DNA from: Symbiodinium natans | Lineage: Eukaryota; Sar; Dinophyceae; Suessiales; Symbiodiniaceae | Direction of reading: 5' to 3' | Assembly (NCBI GenBank): GCA_905221605.1 | Contig: CAJNDS010000607.1 | Span: 64,001-105,744, forward strand | Length of the DNA: 41,744 bases | Part shown: positions 30,477 to 41,287 of the stretch, in pieces | How positions within the stretch are numbered: the first letter of the stretch is position 1 | Layout of the letters: each line of letters begins with the position of its first letter | Notes under the pieces: model-generated | Told to the model about the DNA's origin: nothing | The model's database searches: none | The model's input: the letters and a program-made list of their open reading frames with translations, nothing else | Translations under genes and position numbers: made by a program

Positions 30477-31398
30477 TTAGCTTCCAAATAAACCCTATTT
30501 GAGCCACCCACCCCCCCCCCCCCGGCCCTCCCCCCTCTCCTTTATAGGAAATGAAAACTGGACATGAACGATGTCCTCTCTCTCCTACTGGGACATGAAA
30601 GTCCTCCTGTATTCGTTTTCAATGAAAGATCTGTCTCTCGAGGAAATGGAAGATCTCCTCTATCTCTTTCTAGTAAACACTTCTTCAAGTAGGAGAAAGG
30701 CTTTTTCATAAGGTGTAAATAAGGAGCTCTGTCATTCCCTTGGAGGACCCCTTTTCAGAAGAGGCAAGGGCATTCATTACCTACACAGAGATAAAAGAGC
30801 TTTCACATGACCTAGACACATGACTTTTGATTGAATTCTGTGGCTCATACTACAATAACAAAACAAAACGCATTGAACAGCAGCACAAGGCTATTGAAAA
30901 CACCATTTTTTCAGAGAAAAAAGGAATTGAAGTTGATCAACTTAGTTTCGATTAGAGTTTGTGGTTCTGCAACAACAAAACAAAATGCATTGAGAAAAGA
31001 GAAATAGCGCAAGGTCTACGGAAAGAACAACTTATTCAACAAAGACAGCAAGCATAAAGAAGCAACCGAAACGAACGTTGTGCAATTTAGTTTCAGGTAG
31101 CTTCTGTGGGTTTTGTAAAAACAATACGGTATAGAAAAGCGCGTCGGTTAGACCCTTTCTCTTCAAAAACCTTCGGCTAAACCCTACACACCAAATTCGT
31201 CAAGTTCTGTGGTTAGACTCGGTTAGACCCTTTCTTTGTAGAAACCTTCCGTCCATTACCCTAGGCCCGAAATCTCGTCAATTCTGTGGTTACTGCCTTT
31301 CTCACAAAAAAAACACGGGTTGAACTGTTGAAGTTTACATATGTAATAGTTATAATAGCTTGCAAAGGTTTAAATGCTTCTGCTTTTGTAGAAAAGGC
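30477..31398. repeat. Long direct repeat, left copy (LTR-like)
   Basis: About 0.92 kb, from AGCTTCCAAATAAACCCTAT to AAATGCTTCTGCTTTTGT, nearly identical to 35479-36449. It contains a C-rich run, TTTATAGGAAATGAAAACTG, internal near-duplications around AACAAAACAAAA and two copies of GGTTAGACCCTTTCT. No coding capacity. The ends are not TG...CA and no primer-binding site or polypurine tract was verified. Confidence 0.8.
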
Positions 31399-31576
31399 AG
31401 TGAGTCGGTCGCGCGAGATTTTTGCAGTCGCGTTTTCTCGTGATTTCTCCAAACAGAGGACGGACGTCTGGTGCGATCTACGTGCCTCCTTTTGTAAAAA
31501 GGCAGCGAGTAGATCACACCAGAGTGTGGCCATTGTGTTTTCTCGTGATTTCTCCGAATAGAAGACGGACAAAATC
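31383..31576. repeat. Two-unit tandem repeat related to the 103-bp hairpin family
   Basis: Units at 31383-31470 and 31490-31576 share TTTTGTA, AAAGGCAG, GTTTTCTCGTGATTTCTCC and AGACGGAC/AGGACGGAC. The second unit also shares GTAGATC, GGCCATTGTGTTTTCTC and GGACAAAATCT, in order, with the array at 25893-26355. Confidence 0.7.
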
Positions 31577-31596
31577 TAGTTAAACTTCCGTTGAAT

Positions 31597-32810
31597 ACCA
31601 AGAAGTGGAGGAGCTATATACAAGGTAGGGGAATTCCGAGTTTCTAGAGTCACTTCTCTGTCCTTTCCCATTAAAAGAAAAGGAACTTTCTCATGGCATA
31701 ATCAGAGAAGAGTATCTCATTCCTTTGAGGTAGAGGCGTTCTCTTCGTTCCCGTTTAAGGAGGCAAAAGCTCTGTCACGCTCTCCCATTCCTTAGCCGGT
31801 TACAAGGTAAAGGGGCGTTTGGCTTTATGTCTTCATTCTTACTGGGTAAGGGAGGGGTTTGTCATGCTTCTTTCAGTGGGAAATACATTGCCTATGTTAA
31901 CATGTTAACAGCTGGAGGAAATCTTAATGTTTTAAGTTAGACGGAGAAGGAGCTTTTTCATTTAGTAACTACCAGGAAGTAGAGGAGCTACAAAGCAGAG
32001 ACCATGTAGAGGAATTCCGAGTTCTAGAATCGTTTCTCATTCCTTTCCCATTAATATAAGTGGAAAGGGAACTTTCTCGTGTCGCATTCCTTTATAAGAG
32101 GTAGAGGAGCTCTCTTCATTGCTGTTTAAAGAGGCAAAAGCTCTGTCACGCTCTCCCGTTCCTCTCTCCGATTACGAAGTACAGGGGCTTTTGGCTTTAT
32201 GTCTTCGTTCGCTTTGTCATGCTCCTTTCCTATTGGGAAATAGATTGGTGCCTCTGTTAACTGTTAACAGCTAGACGAACTCTTCATGGATCCCTATCCG
32301 ATTAGGACTTACAGGGCATGAAGCGATAAAGGAGCTGTCTTTTTTCTTCCTGAGGACTGGAGGGGGTTTGTCATGCTTTGAGGGACTCTTCATGTCTTGT
32401 TAAACAGCGATGGCGCTCTTCATTTAATACCAAGAAGCAGAGTAGCTACAAGGTACAGACCAGGTAGAGGAATTCCGAGTTCCAGAATCGTTTCCCTTTC
32501 CTTTCCGATTGAAAGTGGAAACGAACTTTCTCATGCTCTATTCATCTCAGTCCGGTTGCCTTTTTTGCCAGCTAATGCCAAGATGTCGTAAGTAGAGGAG
32601 CTACAAGGTAGGGACCAGGTAGAGGAATTCCGAGCCGCAGAATCGCTTCTCTTTCTTTTCCAATTGAAAGTGGAAAAGGAACTTTCTCATTTCCTATTCA
32701 GATAAATAGTACCTCATTCCTTTAAGAGGCGGAGAAGCTTGCTTCATATCGCTTCTCTTTCCTTTCCTATGAAAGTGGAAACGGCACTTTCTCATTCTCG
32801 AAAAAAGTAT
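31597..32810. repeat. Diverged repeat family GTAGAGGAATTCCGAG
   Basis: Four fuller units, near 31600, 31972, 32430 and 32587, share AGGAGCTACAAGG, AGAGGAATTCCGAG, TTCTCTTTCCTTTCC and GAAAGTGGAAA followed by GAACTTTCTCAT; a partial unit starts near 32748. Spacings are irregular (about 370, 460, 157 and 160). Sequence between units shares TCCTTTAAGAGG and CTGTTAACAGCT. No coding frame over 95 codons. Confidence 0.75.
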
Positions 32811-32837
32811 CTCATTCCTTTAAGAGGCAACGGAGCC

Positions 32838-32930
32838 GCCCTGTTTCCTTTAAAACAAGGCGGTTCAACAGTACCAAATTTTCTTAGAGGTTGTCTTGAA
32901 AATTTGGTACTGTTGAACCGCCCTGCTTTC
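32838..32930. repeat. Perfect 25-bp-stem hairpin with a competing arm
   Basis: 32859-32883 and 32898-32922 are exact reverse complements (25 bp) around a 14-base loop. Just upstream, GCCGCCCTGTTT (32836-32847) can instead pair with AAACAAGGCGG (32853-32863), overlapping the left arm, and GCCGCCCTG is echoed as ACCGCCCTG at the right arm's end. The RNA or single strand therefore has two mutually exclusive folds. Confidence 0.9.
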
Positions 32931-32939
32931 TTCAAACAC

Positions 32940-33599
32940 GGCAGCACGCCTCCAGAAAAATGGCCTCCTTGCTATCTCTCTCCTCTCTCACTTCCCTTTC
33001 CCTTCTCTCCTTCTAGTTTCTTTTAACCGATAAAACACAAGAACGGAACTTGCGTGATAAAGCAGTGGAAGGTAAACCGAGGGTGACTCCTTGCGCGTGG
33101 ACCTTGCCGTACTTCATCATATCCCTCTTCTCGGCCTATCTCTTCTGCTCTTTTTTCTTACTGTTCTCCTGTTCATAATTCTTCCTGTTTAGTTGTTCTT
33201 ATTTCGAAAAGAAAGAGGGAAGGGAGAGATAAGGGAGGGAGGAAAGATAAAGAAGAGCGCCATCTTCTCAGCGCCTTGTTTTGTCTCTCCCTCTTCTCTA
33301 TTCATCTCTCTTCTATTCTTTTCTTTGCTATTCCATTGAAGTTGGGTTCCCTGTATCTCTCCTCTCTCCTTCTCTCTTCCTCCTCTTCTCCTGCTCCCCT
33401 CTAAACGGTTGCTCCTTACAGATAGGTGCCCTCCCTCCTCTTCAGGAAATATCCTTTCCCTTACTTTGCTTTTTTAAGCGAAGAAAACAACAGATAAGAA
33501 GAGAGGAAAGGGAATGACTAAGTAAAGAGAGGAGCCCTTCAATTTCCCTCCCTACATCTGATGTTACTATTCTTTCTTGGGTGGTGCCCTTCTTTCTCC

Positions 33600-33600
<1 letters not shown>
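32940..33600. repeat. Pyrimidine-rich segmental duplication, copy 4
   Basis: It starts with GCCTCCAGAAAAATGGCCTC, then the leader block (GAACTTGCGTGATAAAGCAG) and unit words (GGCCTATCTCTTCTGCTC, AAGAAGAG.GCCATCTTCTC). 32950-33420 is very close to 34850-35305, closer than to copies 1-3, so copies 4 and 5 form a subfamily. Confidence 0.8.
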
Positions 33601-34195
<595 letters not shown>

Positions 34196-34420
34196 CATTA
34201 ATTGTTCTTCCTTTTGTCTTTTCTTTCTAACGGACATGAACAAGAGAAGAGAAAAATAAGAAACAGAGGAAAGATGAAAACGAGCACCGTCTTCTCTTTG
34301 CCTGATTTTTGCGCCTCCCTCGCCTGCCTTCATTTCTCTTTCATTCTTGTCATTGCTCTTCCCATTAGAGTTGCATTACTTTTGATCTCTCCCTCTCTCC
34401 TTTCTCTCTCCTTTCTCTCT

Positions 34421-34472
<52 letters not shown>

Positions 34473-34849
34473 TCTCTTCTCTTGTTCTCCTTTAAATCTC
34501 AAAAACACACAAAAGGAAGCTTCTTTGCCTTTTTGAATGAAAAAAGAAAAGAAAAAAGAGATAGGGAAACAAATTGAAGAGCTCCACCTTTCCTCTCGTT
34601 CTATGTGTTGCTTCCTTGTCGTTTCAGAAAGCAAGCAAAATGAGGGCAAGGGGGCTTCCTGAAGAGGAGAGGGGGCACCTATCTGCGAAGAGCAAGAATA
34701 GTCTTGTCTTGTTTAATTATAGAGGGAAAAGGGAGAGACAAAGAAGGGAGAGATTACAGATAAAGAAGAGTGCCATCTCCTTTGTGCCTTGTTGCGTTCC
34801 TCCGTCTCCTTGTTTCTTGTCTCCTCTCTTCTGTTCAGTACCCTTCCAG
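34196..34849. repeat. Pyrimidine-rich diverged sequence with CT microsatellite
   Basis: Diverged copies of the 27-kb unit words (TTCTTCCTTTTGTCTTTTCTTTC, AAGATGAAAACGAGCACCG), a (CT)n run at about 34418-34468, and purine-rich sequence. Frames of 94-116 codons are low complexity. No gene. Confidence 0.65.
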
Positions 34850-35440
34850 AAAAATAAGTGGCCTCCTTGCTATCTCTCTCCCCTCTCACGTCCCTTTCCC
34901 TTCTCTCCTTCTAGTTTCTTTTAACTGATAAAACACAAGAAAGGAACTTGCATGATAAAGCAGTGGAAGGTAAGGCAGAGGGTGACTCCTTGCGCGTGGA
35001 CCTTGCCGTACTTCATCATATCCCTCTTCTCGGCCTATCTCTTCTGCTCTTTTTTCTTACTGTTCTCCTTTGCATAATTCTTCCTGTTTAGTTGTTCTTA
35101 TTTCGAAAAGAAAGAGGGAAGGGAGAGATAAGGGAGGGAGGAACGATAAAGAAGAGTGCCATCTTCTCAGCGCCTTGTTTTGTCTCTCCCTCTTCTCTAT
35201 TCATCTCTCTTCTATTCTTTTCTTTGCTATTCCCTTGAAGTTGGATTCCCTGTATCTCTCCTCTCTCCTTCTCTCTCCCTCCTCTTCTCCTGTTCCTCTC
35301 TAAATGACAAAAACACAAGAAAGGAAGAACAAGATGGGAATGGAAGCCCTTTTCCTGTCTTCTCCTGTTGCAATAAGAAGGAAAAGAGCACAGGAGATAA
35401 GGAAGGGAATTGAAGAGCTCCTCTAGCAACTTTCTCATGC
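34850..35440. repeat. Pyrimidine-rich segmental duplication, copy 5
   Basis: Close match to copy 4, in the order CCTTCCAGAAAAATAAGTGG, leader block, GGCCTATCTCTTCTGCTC, ATTCCCTTGAAGTTGGATTC, ending near 35440. It sits directly left of the right 0.9-kb repeat, as copy 3 sits left of the left one. Confidence 0.85.
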
Positions 35441-35478
35441 CCTTTCCTTTCTATCTACCACACCACAACACGACCCTC

Positions 35479-36449
35479 AGCTTCCAAATAAACCCTATTT
35501 AAGCCGGCCACCCCCCCCTCCCCCTCCCCCCTCTCCTTTATAGGAAATGAAAACTGGACACGAACGATGTCCTCTATCTTTTAATGCAGCAGGAGAGAGC
35601 TCCTCTCTCTCTTAATGGGACATGAAAGTCCTCCTGTGTTTGTTTTCAATGAAAGATCTGTCTCTCGAGGAAATGGAAGATCTCCTCTATCTCTTTCTAG
35701 GAAACACTTCTTCAAGTAGGAGAAAGGCTTTTTCATAAGGTGTAAATCAGGAGCTCTGTCATTCCCCAAAAAAGAAGAAGGAGAGAGGGGAGCCCTTGGA
35801 GGACCCTTTTCAGAAGAGGCAAGGGCACTCATTACCTACACAGAGATAAAAGAGCTTTCAGATGACCTAGACACATGACTTTCGATTGAATTCTGTGGCT
35901 CATACTACAATAACAAAACAAAATGCATTGAACAGCAGCACAAGGCTATGGAAACCACCATATTTTCAGAGAGAGAAAAAAAGGAATTGAAGTTGAGCAA
36001 CTTAGTTTCGATTAGAGTTTGTTGTTCTGCAACAACAAAACAAAATGCATTGAGAAAAGAGAAATAGCGCAAGGTCTACGGAAAGAACAACTTATTCAAC
36101 AAAGACAGCAAACATAAAGAAGCAACCGAAACGAACGTTGTGCAATTTAGTTTCAGGTAGCTTCTGTGGGTTTTGTAAAAACAATACGGTATAGAAAAGC
36201 GCGTCGGTTAGACCCTTTCTCTTCAAAAACCTTCGGCTAAACCCTACACACCAAATTCGTCAAGTTCTGTGGTTAGACTCGGTTAGACCCTTTCTTTGTA
36301 GAACCTTCCGTCCATTACCCTAAGCCCGAAATCTCGTCAATTCTGTGGTTACTGCCTTTCTCTCAAAAAAAACAAGGGTTGAACTGCTGAAGTTTAAATA
36401 TGTAGTAGTTATAATAGCTTCCAAAGGTTTAAATGCTTCTGCTTTTGTG
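35479..36449. repeat. Long direct repeat, right copy (LTR-like)
   Basis: Same limits as the left copy (AGCTTCCAAATAAACCCTAT to AAATGCTTCTGCTTTTGT), offset about 5.0 kb. It differs by point changes and two insertions of about 30 bp (near 35578-35610 and 35766-35796), each purine/pyrimidine-rich. No coding capacity. Confidence 0.8.
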
Positions 36450-36859
36450 GCAGGAGGAGCCAGCAACAGAAAGTGTCTGGCCAAAGAGATTAGGGTTTAA
36501 ATAGTCCATTGTATATAAACAAAAGACCTATGTCAAATCATACGTAAAGGTTCCTGCCTCATATATATATATATATATATCCCCATTGTTCGTCATGTGG
36601 AAGCTTTGCGGACTGCAGGACCTTGATTCCGAGCCGACGCATACTTCTCGGCGCGCTGTCGACGAGTCCCCAAGGCGCAGCAGTATCAACAACCGCGGGT
36701 CGGCACATTCAAAACTTGGGAAGATGTGAATATAAGAACAAAAACATCATCCCCCGACTAAACATATTGACGGTTGAGGATAGATATCCGCGACTAGATT
36801 TTCGAGCTGGCATATTGTAAGCCACATCGACGACTGTCGACCCTCACATCCTGATTGGC
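36450..36859. other. Boundary of the repeat block; no gene
   Basis: Unique sequence with one isolated TTAGGGTTTAAA word (36491) and an (AT)10 run at 36561-36580. Composition returns to GC-balanced here. A 65-codon frame at 36623-36820 is unrecognised. Confidence 0.5.
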
Positions 36860-37470
36860 CCACCCTGAACCTCAAGACCCTACTGAACCCTGAGCCCAGA
36901 CTCTGAGCCCCAAATCCATCCGCTCGACCCAAACCCACAACCCTGAACCCAAAACCCCTTCAAACCATGCACCCCCAGCCGTTTATCCTAAACCCAAAGG
37001 GGCGGTCTTGGGGTGGGCATGTGCTTCTGAACAAGTCTACACCCTAAACCTATAAACCCTGTAAACCCTATAAACCTTTTAAACCGTATAAAGATCCCTT
37101 ACAATCATATGAACCCAAAAGAAACCCATAAACGGCCCGATAAAAACTTTGATAACCTCAAAAGCCGAAAAACCCGATAGACCCTGCAAATCCTACGACC
37201 CCTAACCCTATTCGTACCAGGACATGTACTTCCAAAAAAAAGAAACCCAAAAGCCCAAAACCCTATAAACCCCGACACCAACCCTGAATATTGCCTCCCA
37301 GAAAAAAACACTCAAAGCCCAAAACCCCAAACCCTAAAACCAAGACCCTAAATCCTAAACCGAAACCCGAAAGCCTAAACCCTAAACCCTAAACCCCAAA
37401 CCCTAAACCCTAAACCCGAAACCCTAAACCCGAAACCCTAAACCCCAAACCCTAAACCCCAAACCCCTTA
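36860..37470 (-). repeat. CCCTAAA-derived array, degenerate then canonical
   Basis: About 600 bp in which CCCTGAACC, CCCTATAAACC and ACCCAAAAGCCC words become progressively more regular to the right, ending in near-perfect CCCTAAA/CCCCAAA at 37320-37470. The gradient suggests decay from the left. Confidence 0.85.
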
Positions 37471-37541
37471 CGACTCTTTGTCTAGTCACCGCGGCAGCGC
37501 CGCCGCGGCTCCGAGATCCGCCCCTCCCGAGATTCTGTGTG
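37471..37541. other. Spacer between opposed telomere-like arrays
   Basis: About 70 bp of GC-rich DNA containing CCGCGGCAGCGCCGCCGCGG, a 7-bp-stem hairpin at the centre of the larger inverted telomere-like arms. Confidence 0.6.
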
Positions 37542-37896
37542 GTTTAGGGTTTAGGGTTTAGGGCTTAGGGTTTAGGGTTTAGGGTTTGGGGTTTGGGGTT
37601 TGGGGTTTGGGGTTTGGGGTTGGGGGTTGGGGGTTGGGGGTTGGGGGTTGAGGGTTCTGGGTTTAGGGTTCAAGGTTTGGGGTTTGGGGTTTCCGGCTTG
37701 GGGTTTGGGGACTGTGGTTTGGGGTTGTTCGGGGTTTGGCGTTTGGGGTTTGGGGTTTCGGCTTTGGGGTTTGGAATTTCGGGCTTGGGGTTTGGGGTTC
37801 GGGGTTCGGGGTTGGGGTTTGGGGTCTTCGGTTTAGGGTGGGGGTTGGGGTTTGGGGTTTGGGGTTTAGAGTTTAGGGTTTGGGGTTTGGGGTTGG
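37542..37896 (+). repeat. TTTAGGG array dominated by TTTGGGG variants
   Basis: Canonical TTTAGGG at the left, then mainly GGGTTTG, GGGTTGG and GGGTTCG units over about 300 bp. The 127-codon frame at 37593-37976 (GFGVWGLGFGV-type) is a translation of the repeat and should not be annotated as a protein. Confidence 0.9.
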
Positions 37897-38120
37897 GGTT
37901 ACTTGCGATAACCCCAAATAAGGCTTTGAGCCAGTATCAGCCAATCATAACGAGAAGGCTTGTAGGGCGTGTATAGGGTCTGATCTCGAAGGGCAGGGCT
38001 TCATTCTGGACAGCGCCCTTTGATCGAGCTCGGCGCTGGCAATTGCTTGCAGCTGACCAAAGACCAAAATCTAAAGCGTGCTTGTTGAATCGAGGGATCG
38101 TGCTCGATTTCTGGCGTACC
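37897..38120. other. No gene recognised
   Basis: Short unique interval between a telomere-like array and the 9-bp array. Confidence 0.5.
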
Positions 38121-38231
38121 CTTGTCAAGACTGCCGTGTAGATTGTGTAGCTTGTGTAGCTTTTGTAGCTTGTGTAGCTTGTGTAGCTTGTGTAGCTTGT
38201 GTAACTTGTGTAACTTGTGTAGCTTGACAAG
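38121..38231. repeat. GTAGCTTGT 9-bp tandem array within inverted flanks
   Basis: About nine GTAGCTTGT/GTAACTTGT units (38138-38226). The array is bounded by CTTGTCAAG (38121-38129) and its reverse complement CTTGACAAG (38223-38231). Frames across it encode Leu-His-Lys or Ser-Leu-Cys repeats only. Confidence 0.9.
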
Positions 38232-39160
38232 TGGCGTCGCCCCGTTGGCCAACAATGCATCGCGACATGGCATGCTTTGGATGCATCGTCAGGGACCTTG
38301 CAAGCTGGCAAGTGCCGAGGCCATGTGTTCCGACAACGCAGATGCGCAGGTGGGTGAATCGAGAACCGTCAAGCACGCTTTGTGATAGGGTGGGGGCGGG
38401 GGGGGGGCGATTCAAAATGGGCAACGGGAAGGCGTTGCCGTAGCTCACCATGTTGCAGGATGCCAAAAGCAGCCCTGCTTCACAATGCAAGTTCTAAGTT
38501 GCAGGATTGTGATGAGTGAGAAGGACTGCTGAGACGACATGATGCCAACCGAGCAAAATGTCAAGCAGTCGGGCGCCGAGCGCTCTGTCTTCGGGAAGTC
38601 ATGGCCGGTATTGCCGCTACAGGTCTTGCTCTGGCTGCTGCGCATGCATGGTGCGAGCCAGGACCCCCATGACATGAGGCCACGCAGAATAAAGCAAGAC
38701 GGAAGATTCACATCAAGACCAGCGGAAGGATAATCCTGAGCCTCAGCATGCCTCAGCAGTAGGAAGGAAATCTTGAGAGAAACAGCCACAATGTCCACAC
38801 GAGCAACGAAAGTTACAGAACGAAAGATTCCAGGGCCTGCAGACCTGACCGCAGAACAAATTTCACAATCCTTACACTGAAACCCCAAGCCCCTTCACCG
38901 GAAAGCCCTGAGTCCCCAAAAGCCCTGCAGCCTGAAACCCGAACCCCCTGCCCCCACAAAAACTCCCCGAACCTTCCTGCTGCACAAGCCCCAAGCCCTC
39001 AAAGAAGCCAAACAGAACTGCCTCGGCCCAGGTGACGTTGCAGCAGCGCAAAGACCCGGTGGCTGCCGGCCGCAGCCAGGAGTCGCAGGGCAGACCTCGC
39101 GTCACCTCTTCGAAGGCTTTGGGGGGGGGGGGGGGGGGGCCCTCGCTGGGCATCTCCTTG
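38232..39160. other. No supported gene; G homopolymers
   Basis: Unique DNA with G-rich runs at about 38390-38407 and 39119-39139. A 147-codon minus frame (38445-38888) and a 93-codon minus frame (38872-39153) have no recognised domain. Confidence 0.4.
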
Positions 39161-39164
39161 GAGA

Positions 39165-39236
39165 TTTTTAGGGCTTTGGGGCTTTAGGGTTTAGGCTTTA
39201 GGGCTTAGGGATTATAGGGTTTAGGGTTTAGGGTGC
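39165..39236 (+). repeat. Degenerate TTTAGGG array
   Basis: About nine units, several being TTTAGGCT or TTAGGGC variants. Confidence 0.75.
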
Positions 39237-40655
39237 TGGCTGTGCTTGTGGATAGGTTGGGTTTAGGCCGTTTAGAAGCTGAAGGCTAGGGCACAGCGCA
39301 GCGGTCATTAGCAATGCCAAAGGCTACAACTGATGCAGCTGTGCCGTCACGCAAGATTGTTCTGCCCCCATCCTTGCCCACGATGCCCAATCCCAAGGCA
39401 CAGCCAACGGATGAAGTTGCTGCACAGGCGCCCCTTGCTTCGTGCAGCGATGCTAAAACCTCAGAAGCACCGGACTCCTGTCGAGGGCAAGTGTGTTTGT
39501 TCCGGCGTTTTCGCAGGCTGTGGAACGAACCCCTTGCATGAGCTGAGACTCTCAAGGCTATCACACATGCAATGCACCGCTCCTGGCAATTCTCGTCTTG
39601 TGGTTCCCAAGCTGGGCCTGTCGTACCAGCGAGTTCACTTTGCGACGTCGGACCTCTTTCAACTGCCAAGTCCACACACGCCAGCCTTCCATGCTCTCAG
39701 CACTGTCACCAGGCTGTAGAGCCTCATCTGATTCCATCAAACTCCGTTGTGGTGCACTGCATGCTCGAAAGATCTAGAAAGAACAGCAATGACGACTGCT
39801 GTTGCTTTCAATGGCAACTCACAGACTTTCCTGCACTGAAGCTTATCCTGTGCCAGCGGAAGCCTGTTATGGGGACAAGCATTAGTGATTAGTAGGCCCC
39901 CGTGCTCTCTGAAGCGCGGCCATGAGTGGCCTTGGCGCGGGACTTGATTTCGCCAAGGTTATTCTCCGGTCCCACGGTAACTGGTCTGAAGCCTTATCCA
40001 CCCTTTCACGAAGACCAGGATATAACAAACAAAACCGTCATGCACGAAGCCAAGCCAACTTGGTGAAGCAGTCACGACCAGCTTCGTCGAAGCAGCGAGC
40101 AACAGAGCAAACTAGAAGTTAGAAACATTCGATTCTTTAGATGAGCGTCTTTGTAGGCTTCGCCGTCTTCGGCCACAGCTTCAAAGCTTCACACAGGGCC
40201 GCTGGTCCTGGGAGCTGCGCAGCATCCTTGGGTGCACGAAGCAACCTCTGTGTGTCTTTGCTTCCCGTCGTTACCGCTACAGTCGCTACAGACTTGCTCC
40301 CTTGTCCCGTGCTGAGTACGAGGACGCGCGTGTTGTCTTTGCGTGTTGCTTCATATTATATACACCATGTATTCGGGCGCCGTCTTTCTCTACAAGCGTT
40401 ACAATGTGTCAGTACCTTTCCCAGGAACCCCTGAGACTCTGTGAGTCTCATGGCTCTTGACCTGTTTGTGCGTGAGCTGCAATAGCTGTGGACTGTGGGG
40501 CGGGAACTGAGAGACCGCAGTTTTGTGACGCAGATTGCGCAACGTGGTCCGACAAGGATGACATAAGGATCACCATTGCTTAGCACTGAACCTCAATTTT
40601 GCTTCCTCGAAAAAAGCCTACATCACGCGGGTACCATGAGGACCTGAAAAGGGAT
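39237..40655. other. No supported gene
   Basis: GC-balanced unique DNA. The longest frames (129 codons minus at 39286-39675; 128 and 106 codons plus at 39333-39719 and 39572-39892) overlap each other and match nothing I know. Further exons of the VPS41-like gene could lie here, but none was recognised. Confidence 0.4.
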
Positions 40656-40660
40656 CTCTC

Positions 40661-40697
40661 CCTAAACCCTAACCCTAAACCCTAAACCCTAAACCCG
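40661..40697 (-). repeat. Short CCCTAAA array
   Basis: About five C-strand heptamers, one shortened to CCCTAA. It lies 590 bp downstream of the last VPS41-like exon seen. Confidence 0.85.
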
Positions 40698-41287
40698 GGC
40701 CAAGGGGCCAGCTGCGCCAGGCTATGCACAAAGTCCCCGGAGAGGGCAAACCGCTGCGCGATGCGAGCGAAACGCACGCCTGACGGGCCCCCAGGCCTCG
40801 GCTTTAGCGCTTGCAGCTTGAGGTTTCAGGACCTTAAGGGCAAAGCGGGTTTGGAGAAAACACAACGTGTTGCAAGGGTTTAGGATAGATAGGGCGTACT
40901 GCGGGGGGATGGGTTCTGGGGCTTTGGGCACCAGGTACTAGCATAGGAGCATGAGCAACAATGTGCTGGTCACAGCTGGGCCGCTTCGAGTGAAACTCGG
41001 CCAGGAGTACGTCCTGGCAGGCACCGAACCTAGCCTTCCTACGGGCGCAATGGTCCAAGCTTGACCAGGCCACCTTGGTGCACCATGACCCCGGAACTTG
41101 AGGCTTCTAGTGTGGTCTGTTCAGGGCTTAGGAACCTTAAGCTTGGCCCTCGTGTCAACAGAGGCCACAACAGAGCGTCCGGCACAACCTAGAGGTCTTC
41201 GCAGCATTGGTCATTGAACGCAGTGTCACACGGAGGAAAATCCATAATTCTGTGGCGCAAGAATGGGCACACAAGTGGCAGCATGGC
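40698..41287. other. Downstream of VPS41-like exons; no exon recognised
   Basis: In the gene's direction this should be intron or following exons. A 79-codon minus frame (40834-41073) shows no VPS41 similarity. The frame of the last exon also stays open to 41189, so its true end is uncertain. Confidence 0.4.

Noticed and set aside
37593-37976. 127-codon GFGVWGLGFGV repeat protein
   Set aside because: Translation of TTTAGGG/TTTGGGG repeats; this is a known source of false gene models.
39286-39719. 129-codon minus and 128-codon plus frames in antisense overlap
   Set aside because: No domain, no splice support and mutual overlap; neither preferred.
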